From positions 4,340,001 to 4,404,000 of the forward strand of contig NZ_AP017313.1 of NCBI RefSeq assembly GCF_002355435.1: a stretch of DNA of 64,000 nt. Reading direction: 5' to 3'. This stretch comes from Mucilaginibacter gotjawali (GTDB lineage Bacteria; Bacteroidota; Bacteroidia; Sphingobacteriales; Sphingobacteriaceae). Both the position numbers and the translations under genes were made by a program. Positions 43,821-52,290 of the stretch are shown here, piece by piece. Every line of letters starts with the position of its first letter. Within the stretch, counting starts at the first letter, position 1. The notes beneath the pieces are model-generated. The model saw only the letters and a list, made by a program, of their open reading frames with translations, was not told the DNA's origin and did no database searches.

Positions 43821-45779
43821 TTACTTATTACTGTCAACAACAGAAAATAAATAAAAACCGTATCCTCCAATAATCAAATGCTCATTATCCGGGCCTGCAA
43901 CCACTTCTTTTGCTGCAATATGGTCGTAAAATTTAAGCGGGGTGATTCCTTTGTCCTTAAAGGCGCTCCATTTTAAATAGCAGGGTTCTTCACTAAAATT
44001 AAAAACACCATAAAACTGATGCCCGCCAAGCGTTCTTAAATAGGCAGCGACGTGGATATTGAAAGGCGGCAGCCAGGCTATATTTTTATAATCGCCGATC
44101 ACGGGTAATTTTTTGCGGATACTTATCAATTTTTGTGTTGCTGAAAATATCCTTTGCTCAATCGTTCCCGGTTTGTCAATTTTTTTATTCTTTTCCCAGT
44201 CAATAACGGGCCGGTGCATCCAGCGGTTATCATAACTTTTGCCGGGGTCATCCAGGTACGAGTAATCATTGCAATAACCCAGTTCGTCGCCATAAAAAAG
44301 CATCGGCACGCCCCCCAGGAAAAAGCTGTGCGCCTGCATCAGCAAAATTTTATTAATTGACTGGTTTATAGCAGCGTTATCATCAGCTTTAATGGCTTTT
44401 TCGAGCCCGCAGAGCGATGCCAGCGTACCGCTGATCCGTGCATCGCCGGTTTTGGGGTTGGCGGAAAACAAGGCCCCTTTTGAAGGGCTGCCGGGCAAAC
44501 TGCCTTCATAGTATTCCTTCAGGTATTTGCGATGAAGGTATGGGTCGTATCCCGCAGCCCGGATCATGTGGTCGTCATAGGCCAGGCCAATATCGTCATG
44601 GCAACGGGTATAAGTGATCCAGGAAGTACCGTAAGGCTTTTTCAATAGACCGGGTTGCGCCGCCAGCATGACGCGCGTATCGCCGGTAGCCAGCATATCC
44701 CACTGCAGCGCCATTTGTGTGGCGTTATAGGCAAAATCGCATTCCTTAGCCGTATATTCTCCGGTACCGAAGTATTTCATGATCTCTTCGGGGCTAACAA
44801 TGGCTTCGCCTAAAATCGCCATCCCCGGCGCAGCAGCAATCACGCACTGTTTTATTAAACGCAGTAAAGTATGCGCCTGCGGCAGATTCTGGCAATTGGT
44901 GCCCTTTTGCTTCCAGATAAACGCCGGGGCATCTATCCGCAAAATATCAACCCCGATATTGGCGTAAAAGAAAATATGATCAAGCATATCCACCAATACG
45001 GCTGGATTGGTAAAGTTTAGGTCCCACTGGTAATTGTGGAATACCGTCATCACCCATTTGTTGCATTCAGGGATCCAGGTAAAATTTCCGGGGGCGCTTT
45101 CCGGGAAAATCTCCGGCATAGCTTTTTCATATTCATCAGGAATAACCCTGTCGTCAAACATGTAAAAATAATCCTGGTATTTGGCATCGCCCTGCCTTGC
45201 TTTTTCGGCCCACTCATGGCGGCGCGACGTATGGTTCAGTACGATATCCTGCATCAGGTACATGCCCATTTTATCCATCTTTTTACGGACGGCTTTCAGA
45301 TCATCCAGCGAACCAAAACGCTGATCAACCTTCCTGAAATCGGAAACAGCATAGCCGCCGTCGCTTTCGCCTGCCGGGCTCTCAAAAACGGGGAGCAGAT
45401 GCAGCAGGTTAACACCCAGCTTTTCAAAATGATCCAGCTTGTTACCCAGCCCTTTTAGGTTTGCGCTAAAACGGTCGACATACAGGCTCATCCCCGTAAT
45501 TTCGTTGCTTAAAAACCAGTTTCCCCTGTTTTCCTTTTCAAAATCTTTCTTTTTTAAAACAGCTGAGCGTGTTTTGTATGACTGGATGATCACCGCTGTC
45601 AATTCAGCAAATGTGCTTTCACTTTCAGGATGATTACCATAGATCTCGTTGTATAAATTATATACCGCATCAGCGTTGGCGATCATCCGGGTATAGAAGA
45701 GGTTGTCGGCCCCGGCGATGTCGATATTGTTTTTTTGTAATGCAGCATTGATATGCTGATGGATAGAAGAATTGTACAC
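43821..45779 (-). CDS. amylosucrase-type GH13 enzyme
   Basis: This 652-residue enzyme has the full amylosucrase layout: a helical N-terminal domain (about 1-90), then the GH13 barrel. The nucleophile is D283 (DILRIDAPAF), the acid/base E325 (AILGEAIV), and the third acid D395 after H394 (TRCHDDIG). These positions are within a few residues of those in Neisseria amylosucrase. The family makes alpha-1,4-glucan from sucrose and releases fructose; some members mainly hydrolyse sucrose. No signal peptide is present, so sucrose must be imported, and the neighbouring SLC45-like transporter (41 bases upstream) fits that. Confidence 0.92.
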   Translation of the reverse strand: MYNSSIHQHINAALQKNNIDIAGADNLFYTRMIANADAVYNLYNEIYGNHPESESTFAELTAVIIQSYKTRSAVLKKKDFEKENRGNWFLSNEITGMSLYVDRFSANLKGLGNKLDHFEKLGVNLLHLLPVFESPAGESDGGYAVSDFRKVDQRFGSLDDLKAVRKKMDKMGMYLMQDIVLNHTSRRHEWAEKARQGDAKYQDYFYMFDDRVIPDEYEKAMPEIFPESAPGNFTWIPECNKWVMTVFHNYQWDLNFTNPAVLVDMLDHIFFYANIGVDILRIDAPAFIWKQKGTNCQNLPQAHTLLRLIKQCVIAAAPGMAILGEAIVSPEEIMKYFGTGEYTAKECDFAYNATQMALQWDMLATGDTRVMLAAQPGLLKKPYGTSWITYTRCHDDIGLAYDDHMIRAAGYDPYLHRKYLKEYYEGSLPGSPSKGALFSANPKTGDARISGTLASLCGLEKAIKADDNAAINQSINKILLMQAHSFFLGGVPMLFYGDELGYCNDYSYLDDPGKSYDNRWMHRPVIDWEKNKKIDKPGTIEQRIFSATQKLISIRKKLPVIGDYKNIAWLPPFNIHVAAYLRTLGGHQFYGVFNFSEEPCYLKWSAFKDKGITPLKFYDHIAAKEVVAGPDNEHLIIGGYGFYLFSVVDSNK

Positions 45780-45820
45780 GTTATTAGTTCAAAAAAGTAT
45801 CTTATCGTTTCTTGCCCTCG

Positions 45821-47170
45821 TTAATGACCGCCCGCAGCCATAGGGATATCGTCAGTTACTACATCCTTTTTTATGCGGGTTGTTGCCAAAGCGGCAATAA
45901 GCAACAGCACCCCGGCAAAGGTAATGGCATTGGTAGGGTTATCGCCAAGAAAATTTTTATACACATAACCAAAGCTAAGTGTTTGTAAGATCATGGGAAT
46001 AACAATCATCATATTAATAATACCCATATAAACGCCATATCTTTCTTTAGGGATATTACCTACCACCATTATGTAGGGTACGCCCATCATACTTGCCCAG
46101 GCAATACCAAAACCAACCATTGGTGCGAATAAAAGCATTCTATCGGTAATATGCACAAATACCAGCAAGCCGATCCCCGCCATAGCCAGGCAGGCGATGT
46201 GCACATACTTGGCGCTGAATTTGCGCGCCAGCCAAACCAGCCCGAATGCTGACGTAAAAGTAATGATATTATAAAAGCCGTTTACTTTACCTGCCCAAAC
46301 TACCGCCTGTTCATACAATTCCTTGTTGCCGTCGGGCGTGGTATGGAATACGGATTTTGCGATGCTTAATGATACAAACTGCCAGTAACAAAACATGGCG
46401 TACCATTGGAACAGGTAAACCAGGGCCAGTTTCCACATTACCGAGGGCATGTCACCTATCGCGGCAAAAATCTCTTTCATGGGTTCAAGGAAACCTTTTT
46501 TGCGGGCGCGAAGCTCCGCGAGTTCCTCTTCTGTCGGCGGGATCTCCGGGGTCGTCATTACCGACCAAACTACTGACACGATGGAGCAAACCGCGCCAAC
46601 AAAGAAAGAACCAAATACCCAGTACGGGATACCCGATTGACCGGTGCTCGTTTTAGTTTCGCCGGCAATAATGTTTTTAAAAAAACCCAGCGAAAGGTTA
46701 GCCAGCGTTATACCAAGGCCGGTAAAAAAGCTTTGCGTTAAAAACCCCAGGGCGCGTTGTTTGTCGGGCAATTTGTCGGCAATAAAGGCGCGGTACGGCT
46801 CCATTGCGGTATTGTTGGCCGCGTCCAGGATCCATAACAGTCCGGCCGCCATCCATAACGTGCGGCTAAACGGGAACGAAAAAAGGCAAAGGCTGCAAAA
46901 AACGGCGCCCATTAAAAAATAGGGCTTACGCCTTCCCCATCGCGGGTGCCAGGTTTTGTCGCTTAAAGCGCCTATTAAGGGTTGGATCAATAAGCCCGTC
47001 ATCGGCCCCGCCAAATTAAGCAGCGGCAATTGGTCAGCGCGGGCATGCAAAAAAGTATATAAAGGATTTATAGCCGTTTGCTGCAACCCGAAACTGTACT
47101 GAATGCCAAAAAAACCGACATTCATGTTTATAATTTGCCAAAAGCTAAGTTTTGGTTTGGTAAAAGCCAT
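45821..47170 (-). CDS. SLC45-like MFS sugar transporter
   Basis: This 449-residue protein has 12 predicted membrane helices. The loop after helix 2 is LSDKTWHPRWGRRKPYFLMG (about 70-89), the motif of the SLC45/GPH sugar carriers that includes plant and animal sucrose transporters and bacterial maltose or sucrose carriers. It lies 41 bases before the amylosucrase gene on the same strand, so they are probably co-transcribed and work as a sucrose uptake and use pair (inference). No fructokinase, SusC/D pair or LacI regulator is nearby. Confidence 0.88.
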   Translation of the reverse strand: MAFTKPKLSFWQIINMNVGFFGIQYSFGLQQTAINPLYTFLHARADQLPLLNLAGPMTGLLIQPLIGALSDKTWHPRWGRRKPYFLMGAVFCSLCLFSFPFSRTLWMAAGLLWILDAANNTAMEPYRAFIADKLPDKQRALGFLTQSFFTGLGITLANLSLGFFKNIIAGETKTSTGQSGIPYWVFGSFFVGAVCSIVSVVWSVMTTPEIPPTEEELAELRARKKGFLEPMKEIFAAIGDMPSVMWKLALVYLFQWYAMFCYWQFVSLSIAKSVFHTTPDGNKELYEQAVVWAGKVNGFYNIITFTSAFGLVWLARKFSAKYVHIACLAMAGIGLLVFVHITDRMLLFAPMVGFGIAWASMMGVPYIMVVGNIPKERYGVYMGIINMMIVIPMILQTLSFGYVYKNFLGDNPTNAITFAGVLLLIAALATTRIKKDVVTDDIPMAAGGH

Positions 47171-47251
47171 AAATCAATAAAAAATTATCGTTGACAAATC
47201 AACAGGTTCATAATCAAGAGATGGACAATAATACTTTTTTGATTTGATAAT

Positions 47252-47288
47252 AAAAGCAAGAAAAATATTTTATAAATATTTTTGCTTT
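47252..47288. promoter_or_regulatory. AT-rich inverted repeat in the divergent transporter/SDR promoter region
   Basis: AAAGCAAGAAAAATATTT is followed after a short spacer by AAATATTTTTGCTTT, its imperfect reverse complement. It lies 82 bases before the transporter start and about 115 bases before the divergent SDR start, so it may be an operator for one or both. No -7 box can be assigned with confidence. Confidence 0.45.
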
Positions 47289-47403
47289 AATAATTGATGG
47301 TTTATTGCGAATCCGTATAAATAACGAAGTATTTACAGGGAAAAACCTATCCATTTTTGACGATGAATTATTTTATTTTATAGGATAAACCGTACTTTTA
47401 AAA

Positions 47404-48168
47404 ATGACTTTTGATTTTTCGGGTAAAAATATTGTGATTACCGGTGGCACGCGTGGTATTGGCAGGGCCGCAGCAGAATTGTTTGCAGCAGCGGGCGGCA
47501 ACGTTATACTCACTTACCGTTCCGACGCGGAGACCGCCGGGCAAACTTTAAGGGCGTTAACCGGAGAAGGGCATCAAATTTATCAACTTGATGTAAGCGA
47601 TCCGCCTGCCATCCAAAACTTTTTCAGTTGGTATTCCGATCGTTTTGATAAGCTGGATGTATTGGTCAATAATGCAGGCGTATATCTTGAACACAAGATA
47701 CTGGAAACGGATTTTGAAAACTGGCAGAAAAACTGGGAAGAAACCATAAAAGCTAACCTAACCGGACCGGCCAACATGTGTTTTTTTGCAGTGAAGCTGA
47801 TGGCCAGGAACAAATACGGAAAGATTATTAACATATCCTCGAGAGGCGCTTTCAGAGGCAAACCTGATCACCCTGGCTATGGGGCCAGTAAAGCCGGCTT
47901 AAATGCGATGAGCCAGTCGCTGGCAATTGCTTTGGCGCCCACAGGCATCAGTGTACATATTATAGCGCCTGGTTTTGTGGAAACTGAAATGGCGGCAAGT
48001 GCTTTAAGCGGCGAGCCGGGAGAGGCGATAAAAAGGCAAAGCCCGTTTGGCAGGGTGGCTAAACCCGAAGAGGTGGCCCGCTTGATTGCCGTATATGCCG
48101 GCGATGGTTTGGAATTTACCAGCGCCGGCATAGTCGACATTAATGGCGCTTCTTATTTAAGAAGCTGA
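47404..48168 (+). CDS. short-chain dehydrogenase/reductase
   Basis: This 254-residue classical SDR has the cofactor motif TGGTRGIGRA (about 13-22), NNAG (about 89-92), catalytic Ser in INISSRG and the Tyr-Lys pair in YGASKAG (about 159-165). The C-terminus DINGASYLRS is as in 3-oxoacyl-ACP reductase-like proteins. The substrate is not clear: a FabG-like role or a sugar or alcohol oxidation are both possible. It is divergent from the sugar transporter and converges on the desaturase gene with only 8 bases between stops. Confidence 0.88.
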   Translation: MTFDFSGKNIVITGGTRGIGRAAAELFAAAGGNVILTYRSDAETAGQTLRALTGEGHQIYQLDVSDPPAIQNFFSWYSDRFDKLDVLVNNAGVYLEHKILETDFENWQKNWEETIKANLTGPANMCFFAVKLMARNKYGKIINISSRGAFRGKPDHPGYGASKAGLNAMSQSLAIALAPTGISVHIIAPGFVETEMAASALSGEPGEAIKRQSPFGRVAKPEEVARLIAVYAGDGLEFTSAGIVDINGASYLRS

Positions 48169-48176
48169 GCCACAAA

Positions 48177-49259
48177 TCATATTACTTCTGTAATCAACTT
48201 TTCACCGCTTTCAGCAGGAACATTACCCGTTGTTTTTTGCTCCAGGTAAGGTTGATGGTATTTGGCGTAAAATTGTTTTTTTGAATCCTTATAACTGCTG
48301 ATGGCGCCAAGACGGTTCATCAGCCGGATATAATACCAGGCCATATCTACCTGGTGCGGCATAAAGCCACTGCGTGCGCTACGCGGGAACAGGTGATGGT
48401 TGTTATGCCATTCTCCGGCTACAAAACCCGGCCATATCTGGTTTACCGACATGTCATTCCGGTTAAAATCAATACCCTCGCGTTGTTTATCCTTACCTTT
48501 ACCATGTCCTTCATAATTAAAGGTACGTACACCAATAGCCCAAAAGCCTGCAGCGCCAAATAACGTGCAGGCTAAAGCGTTACCGCCCATCAGGTAAAAT
48601 GCAAGGTACCAAAACGACCAGTTGAGCACCCACGATAAAATTGCACGGTTGGGATTAACGTACGACCCCCATTTTTGATATTGCGCATAGGTATTACCTG
48701 TTACCCCGGTATGTTTCATTAATAATTTTACGCGGTTGTATTCTGCTTCGGTAAGGTTCTTGGCTATTGGCTGATGGTTTACATCCGCCAAAAAACAATA
48801 TAAAAAGCCACCGTATGCGTTATATGGATCGCCCGGCGTATCAGATTTTGCATGGTGCACATGGTGCGACACGACATAAATTTCTTCGGGGATCACATTA
48901 ATGGTAAGGTTCTGCGTAAAAAACCGCCAGAAATTATTCCTGAATTTATAAGCACCGTGCGTACAATAGCGGTGATGCCAAATTGTGCCATGCGTACCCA
49001 TAATGATCATGCTGTAAGCAAAAGCCGCGAGCAGCATCCAGGGGCTCATGAATTTAAATACAAAAAGAAAAAAGAAAGGCATAAAACATAACACCTTAAG
49101 CCAGCTAAAAAAAGGGAGCCAGTTTTTACGGGACTTAAAAACATTAAGTCTGGAAAAGAACTCCCGTATGATCCTTCCATTGCTGGGTTTAACCAGTTCG
49201 CCTTTGGCATCCATCCATCCATACGATGGTGGTTGCAGTACATTGTCTAAAAATGGCAT
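48177..49259 (-). CDS. membrane acyl-CoA/acyl-lipid desaturase (delta-9 type)
   Basis: This 360-residue membrane enzyme would introduce a double bond into fatty acyl chains with a di-iron centre. The three His boxes are present in order: HHRYCTH (about 92-98), VSHHVHHAK (about 128-136) and GEWHNNHHLFP (about 286-296), with membrane helices around 60-85 and 180-225. The pattern fits the stearoyl-CoA desaturase-like group. Electrons would come from a partner not encoded here. The product, unsaturated fatty acid, is what the auxiliary isomerase and reductase at 15146-16842 would help to degrade. Confidence 0.92.
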   Translation of the reverse strand: MPFLDNVLQPPSYGWMDAKGELVKPSNGRIIREFFSRLNVFKSRKNWLPFFSWLKVLCFMPFFFLFVFKFMSPWMLLAAFAYSMIIMGTHGTIWHHRYCTHGAYKFRNNFWRFFTQNLTINVIPEEIYVVSHHVHHAKSDTPGDPYNAYGGFLYCFLADVNHQPIAKNLTEAEYNRVKLLMKHTGVTGNTYAQYQKWGSYVNPNRAILSWVLNWSFWYLAFYLMGGNALACTLFGAAGFWAIGVRTFNYEGHGKGKDKQREGIDFNRNDMSVNQIWPGFVAGEWHNNHHLFPRSARSGFMPHQVDMAWYYIRLMNRLGAISSYKDSKKQFYAKYHQPYLEQKTTGNVPAESGEKLITEVI

Positions 49260-49344
49260 TATTTTATAGTTTATTAATTAGGGTACAAATTGGTATTTGC
49301 CGCTGAGCCATTCATTTTTTTTATAATGAATACGCAGAGAGTTG

Positions 49345-49668
49345 TTAGTGCCTGGCTCGTTTTGGGTTAAAGGCAATGATATACTTCAGTTCGCTGTTTA
49401 AAATAGTCTGGCTGTTCATCAGTTCTTCTTCTTTGCTTAAAGGCGAGTTCAGGGCAGATTTTACAGATTGAAAAACCTGCAGCAGGATATCCGAAAATGC
49501 TTTACTTGCCACCGCCGGATAATAGTCTTTTTGGATCCGCACCCTGTCAGTTTCCGATACCAGGCTCACTTCCCAGGTATCGTCGGCTTTAAAACCATGT
49601 TCTTTTGCCTCGTTCATCAAATCATACACATAAGTCATGGTTTGGACCTTAATTGCTGCTAAATCCAT
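49345..49668 (-). CDS. protein of unknown function, 107 residues
   Basis: I do not recognise this family. The protein has no signal peptide or membrane helix, is acidic to neutral, and is predicted to be mixed alpha/beta: a helix near 5-25 (YVYDLMNEAKEHGF), strands around WEVSLVSETDRVRIQKDYYP, then long helices. It has ordinary codon use for the region and no overlapping gene on the other strand, so it is probably real. It lies alone between the desaturase and the cold-shock gene. No function is proposed. Confidence 0.65.
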   Translation of the reverse strand: MDLAAIKVQTMTYVYDLMNEAKEHGFKADDTWEVSLVSETDRVRIQKDYYPAVASKAFSDILLQVFQSVKSALNSPLSKEEELMNSQTILNSELKYIIAFNPKRARH

Positions 49669-50230
49669 TATTATTTAAATTTTTTGTAAATTGTTTGTTT
49701 GTTGCAGGCAGTTTCGAAATTGAATGCTGCATTTATTGAAGCCCCGAAAGCTAAATACCGATTAACCCCGCCTGGGATTAACTCCTTTTTAAAGTCTTTT
49801 TTCATGCTATGCTGGTTAATGCTTAAATATCACCGCATTATTATCCAGGCAATGTCTAAGAATTTAAATTGGATTAGTGGATTTGTTAAAGGTAAGTAAA
49901 ATTACTGAATTACTGTTGATTTTATCAGTAAAAAAACCTATTCCTTATCTGTGTTTTTTATTGAAAAATGGCAAACCTGTTATACCTTGTTAAACAGGCA
50001 TTTACTATTCCTACTACCATATAAACACCTTGATAATTTATTTATTGCAGCCAGGCATGCTTTTATTTAAACCTGCCTGGTATTACCCTATGCCAAACTT
50101 TTATTTAAAATAACGTGAAAAAAATTTCTTTTCACTCTCATTAGTATAAATAATTGTTAAATAATTTTATCAAAAAGTAAATTATGCCAATATTTATGAC
50201 TACCTTGTCAGCTTATTAATAAATAATTTA
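49669..50230 (+). promoter_or_regulatory. 562-base upstream region of the cold-shock gene with two hairpins
   Basis: This region has no convincing gene. A 66-codon frame at 49699 has no family character. Two small perfect-stem hairpins are present: CCTGTT/AACAGG (49976-49998) and CCAGGCA/TGCCTGG (50051-50080). The stretch close to the gene is very AT-rich. TACCTTG at 50201-50207 resembles the -7 consensus and would give a leader of only about 15 bases; if transcription starts further upstream the hairpins would lie in a long leader, as in many cold-shock genes. Confidence 0.4.
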
Positions 50231-50428
50231 ATGCAAAAAGAAGGAACAGTAAAGTTTTTCAATACCCAAAAGGGTTTTGGATTCATTTCACAGAACGATA
50301 ACAGGAACGAAATTTTCGTTCACTCTACCGGCTTAATCGATAGCATCCGTGAAAATGATAAAGTACAATTTGATGTTGAAGAAGGCAAAAAAGGCCTGAA
50401 CGCAATAAATGTAAAAGTTATCAACTAA
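50231..50428 (+). CDS. cold-shock domain protein (CspA family)
   Basis: This 65-residue protein is one cold-shock domain: the beta-barrel with RNP1 KGFGFISQ (about 15-22) and RNP2 EIFVHSTGL (about 30-38), ending in VEEGKKGLNAINVKVIN. It binds single-stranded RNA and DNA and acts as an RNA chaperone. It is monocistronic, with a strong terminator directly after it. The highly basic 71-residue protein next downstream is often found near Csp genes in this phylum. Confidence 0.96.
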   Translation: MQKEGTVKFFNTQKGFGFISQNDNRNEIFVHSTGLIDSIRENDKVQFDVEEGKKGLNAINVKVIN

Positions 50429-50448
50429 TTTATTTTAGTTTTATCGTA

Positions 50449-50483
50449 AGAGCACCTGCCCTTTATATGGCAGGTGCTTTTTA
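50449..50483 (+). terminator. intrinsic terminator of the cold-shock gene
   Basis: GCACCTGCC (50452-50460) pairs perfectly with GGCAGGTGC (50469-50477) around an 8-base loop and is followed by TTTTTATTT. It starts about 20 bases after the csp stop codon. Confidence 0.9.
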
Positions 50484-50499
50484 TTTAATCAGAATCAAG

Positions 50500-50646
50500 G
50501 ATCAGGAGAAAAAGCCAATAATCACGAATAATGAATAACGAATGTAGAATTATGAAGTGAACTTCAATATTCAATATTCGGCATTCAATATTTCTTCTAT
50601 TCTTACATTTCGTCTTGATTCCTGGCTCTTGACTCCTGGCTCTTAA
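50500..50646. repeat. short-word dispersed repeats before the small basic gene
   Basis: ATTCAATATT recurs around CGGC (about 50571-50592), and a 14-base unit TCCTGGCTCTTGAC is followed by TCCTGGCTCTTAA (about 50620-50646). These low-complexity tandem words look like the dispersed intergenic repeats of this genome rather than a gene or operator. Confidence 0.5.
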
Positions 50647-50656
50647 TAAAAACACT

Positions 50657-50872
50657 ATGGCTAAATCAAAATCAACATTCATGAAAAAAGAGCTGGAAAA
50701 GAAACGGCTCAAAAAGAAAGAGGACAAAGCATACCGCAAAGAAGAACGGTTGAAAAATGCAACCGGCGGCGACCTCGACAGCATGCTGGCTTATGTAAAT
50801 GAGTACGGCGAAATTGTATCTACCCCTCAAACAAAATCAATCGCCGAAGAAGGCGAACCTGCCCACCATTAA
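50657..50872 (+). CDS. small highly basic conserved protein
   Basis: This 71-residue protein has a strongly basic N-terminal half (MAKSKSTFMKKELEKKRLKK and on to about residue 38) that should form a charged helix, followed by GGDLDSMLAYVNEYGEIVSTP. Very similar N-terminal regions occur in Bacteroidota proteins that carry a cold-shock domain after this segment, but here the domain is absent and the protein ends after about 30 more residues. A nucleic-acid-binding role alongside the neighbouring Csp is plausible. It is probably a real gene. Confidence 0.7.
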   Translation: MAKSKSTFMKKELEKKRLKKKEDKAYRKEERLKNATGGDLDSMLAYVNEYGEIVSTPQTKSIAEEGEPAHH

Positions 50873-50894
50873 GGCCCCCACCCGGCGCTGCAAA

Positions 50895-52121
50895 TTAAAG
50901 TTTGTTTATTTTATTTTGCATCGCCTGCTTGTCGGCCTGTGTTTTTGCCAATGAAAAAGCCTTTTCAAAATTTTGTTTTGCTTTTTCATTGTCAATGCCG
51001 GCATAAAGTTCGCCAAGCAGGGCAAAATAAAATTGGTTATCAATAAGCTTCAGTTTCTCCGCTTCTGCGATTGCTTCAGTCTTTCCGTTTGCTTTTGAAA
51101 GTGCGTAGGTTCTGTTAAGCGCAGCGACAGGTGAATAATCCAACTGAAGCAAGCGGTTATACAACTGCAAAATATTCTCCCACTTCTCTTCGGTATCAGC
51201 TTTTTGCGTGTTCCACCAGGCGATGCCTGCCTGCAGGTGATATTTTGATAGTACGGCGCCCACCGAGGCACATTTTAAATAATAAGCGCCTTTACTGATC
51301 AGTTCCATGTTCCATAAACCAGTATCCTGGTCATCATATAACACCAGTTCGCCGTTTTTATTTATCCTTGCCTCAAACCTCGAAGCATGAAAATACATGA
51401 GGGCAAGCAAAGCATAAACCTGCGGTTTACAGGTGCTTTTATTTTCGATAAGCATAGTGCATAAACGCATGGCTTCGAGGCATAGATCCTGCCGGAGTGT
51501 TTGGTTTTGGCTCACCGAATAATAGCCCTCGCTAAAAAGCAGGTAAATGGTTGTTAGTACATTTTCAAGCCGTTCTTCAATTTCAGCAGTGCCCGGAAAC
51601 TCAATCTTTATCTTCTCTTCCCTTAATTTTTCCCTGGCGCGGTAAAGCCTTTTATTGATGGTTTCTTTATTTGACAGGAATGCTTCTGCTATTTCGTCGA
51701 TGCCAAACCCGCAAAGTATGCGTAATGCTAAACCGACTTGTGCCCCAGGGGATAAAGCGGGGTGACAGATGGCAAACATCATTTGCAACTGGCTGTCGCT
51801 GATGTTTTGGGGCGATAAATCGATTTCCATTACATCTTCAACTCCAGGCGAAGCTGCAATCTGGGGCGCAATTTTCGTTTCGAAGGTCAAATTCCGGATC
51901 AGATGATTCCTTGCTTTGTTTTTTGCAACTTTATATAGCCAGGCTGTGGGATTTGGGGGAGCGCCCTTATATGCCCAGGTTTGGGCGGCAGTTAAAAAGG
52001 TATCACTGGCAATATCTTCAGCAGTTTCTATCTGGCCAAAACCAAAGCGTTTGCAAAGAACCGAAACGATTTTCCGGTATTCCGTTCTGAATAAATGCGG
52101 TATCAGCTCCTGGTTTTTCAT
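50895..52121 (-). CDS. ECF-type RNA polymerase sigma factor with C-terminal DUF6596/TPR-like domain
   Basis: This 408-residue protein starts with sigma-70 region 2 (AEDIASDTFLTAAQTWAYKG, about 35-55) and region 4 (about 120-175, including GFGIDEIAEAFLSNKETINKRL). A long helical C-terminal part (about 185-408) follows, with TPR-like helices such as QLDYSPVAALNRTYALSKANG. This is the ECF42-type layout, in which the C-terminal region controls activity instead of an anti-sigma factor. In other genomes such genes are next to DGPF/YCII proteins; here the partner is 2 kb away across an insertion sequence. What it senses is not known. Confidence 0.9.
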   Translation of the reverse strand: MKNQELIPHLFRTEYRKIVSVLCKRFGFGQIETAEDIASDTFLTAAQTWAYKGAPPNPTAWLYKVAKNKARNHLIRNLTFETKIAPQIAASPGVEDVMEIDLSPQNISDSQLQMMFAICHPALSPGAQVGLALRILCGFGIDEIAEAFLSNKETINKRLYRAREKLREEKIKIEFPGTAEIEERLENVLTTIYLLFSEGYYSVSQNQTLRQDLCLEAMRLCTMLIENKSTCKPQVYALLALMYFHASRFEARINKNGELVLYDDQDTGLWNMELISKGAYYLKCASVGAVLSKYHLQAGIAWWNTQKADTEEKWENILQLYNRLLQLDYSPVAALNRTYALSKANGKTEAIAEAEKLKLIDNQFYFALLGELYAGIDNEKAKQNFEKAFSLAKTQADKQAMQNKINKL

Positions 52122-52183
52122 GGGTAGAAAAAAGGCATTAGCTTAAAATAAACTGTAAACGCAGAGAAATTATATTTTTATTT

Positions 52184-52264
52184 CCATAACGACGGGTTTT
52201 TAAACCCAAGGTGTTCGAAATATTTTTTTCACCCTCTTTACGGCTTGGTGACCGTTGCACAACT
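52184..52264 (-). repeat. dispersed repeat, inverted copy left of the insertion sequence
   Basis: Read on the minus strand this begins TTGTGCAACGGTCACC, continues through GCCGTAAAGAGGGTG, and ends in a TTTAAAAACCCGTCG block. The same order of blocks occurs on the plus strand at 53909-54128. Similarity is obvious in the first 33 bases and the last 35. This copy lacks the long palindrome seen in the other copy. It overlaps the upstream region of the sigma factor gene. Confidence 0.7.
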
Positions 52265-52290
52265 AAAGTAAGTCGATGAAGACTCACAAT

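Noticed and set aside
49699..49899. A 66-codon frame upstream of the cold-shock gene
   Set aside because: Amino-acid composition is unlike a protein of this region, there is no family character, and it lies in an AT-rich leader.
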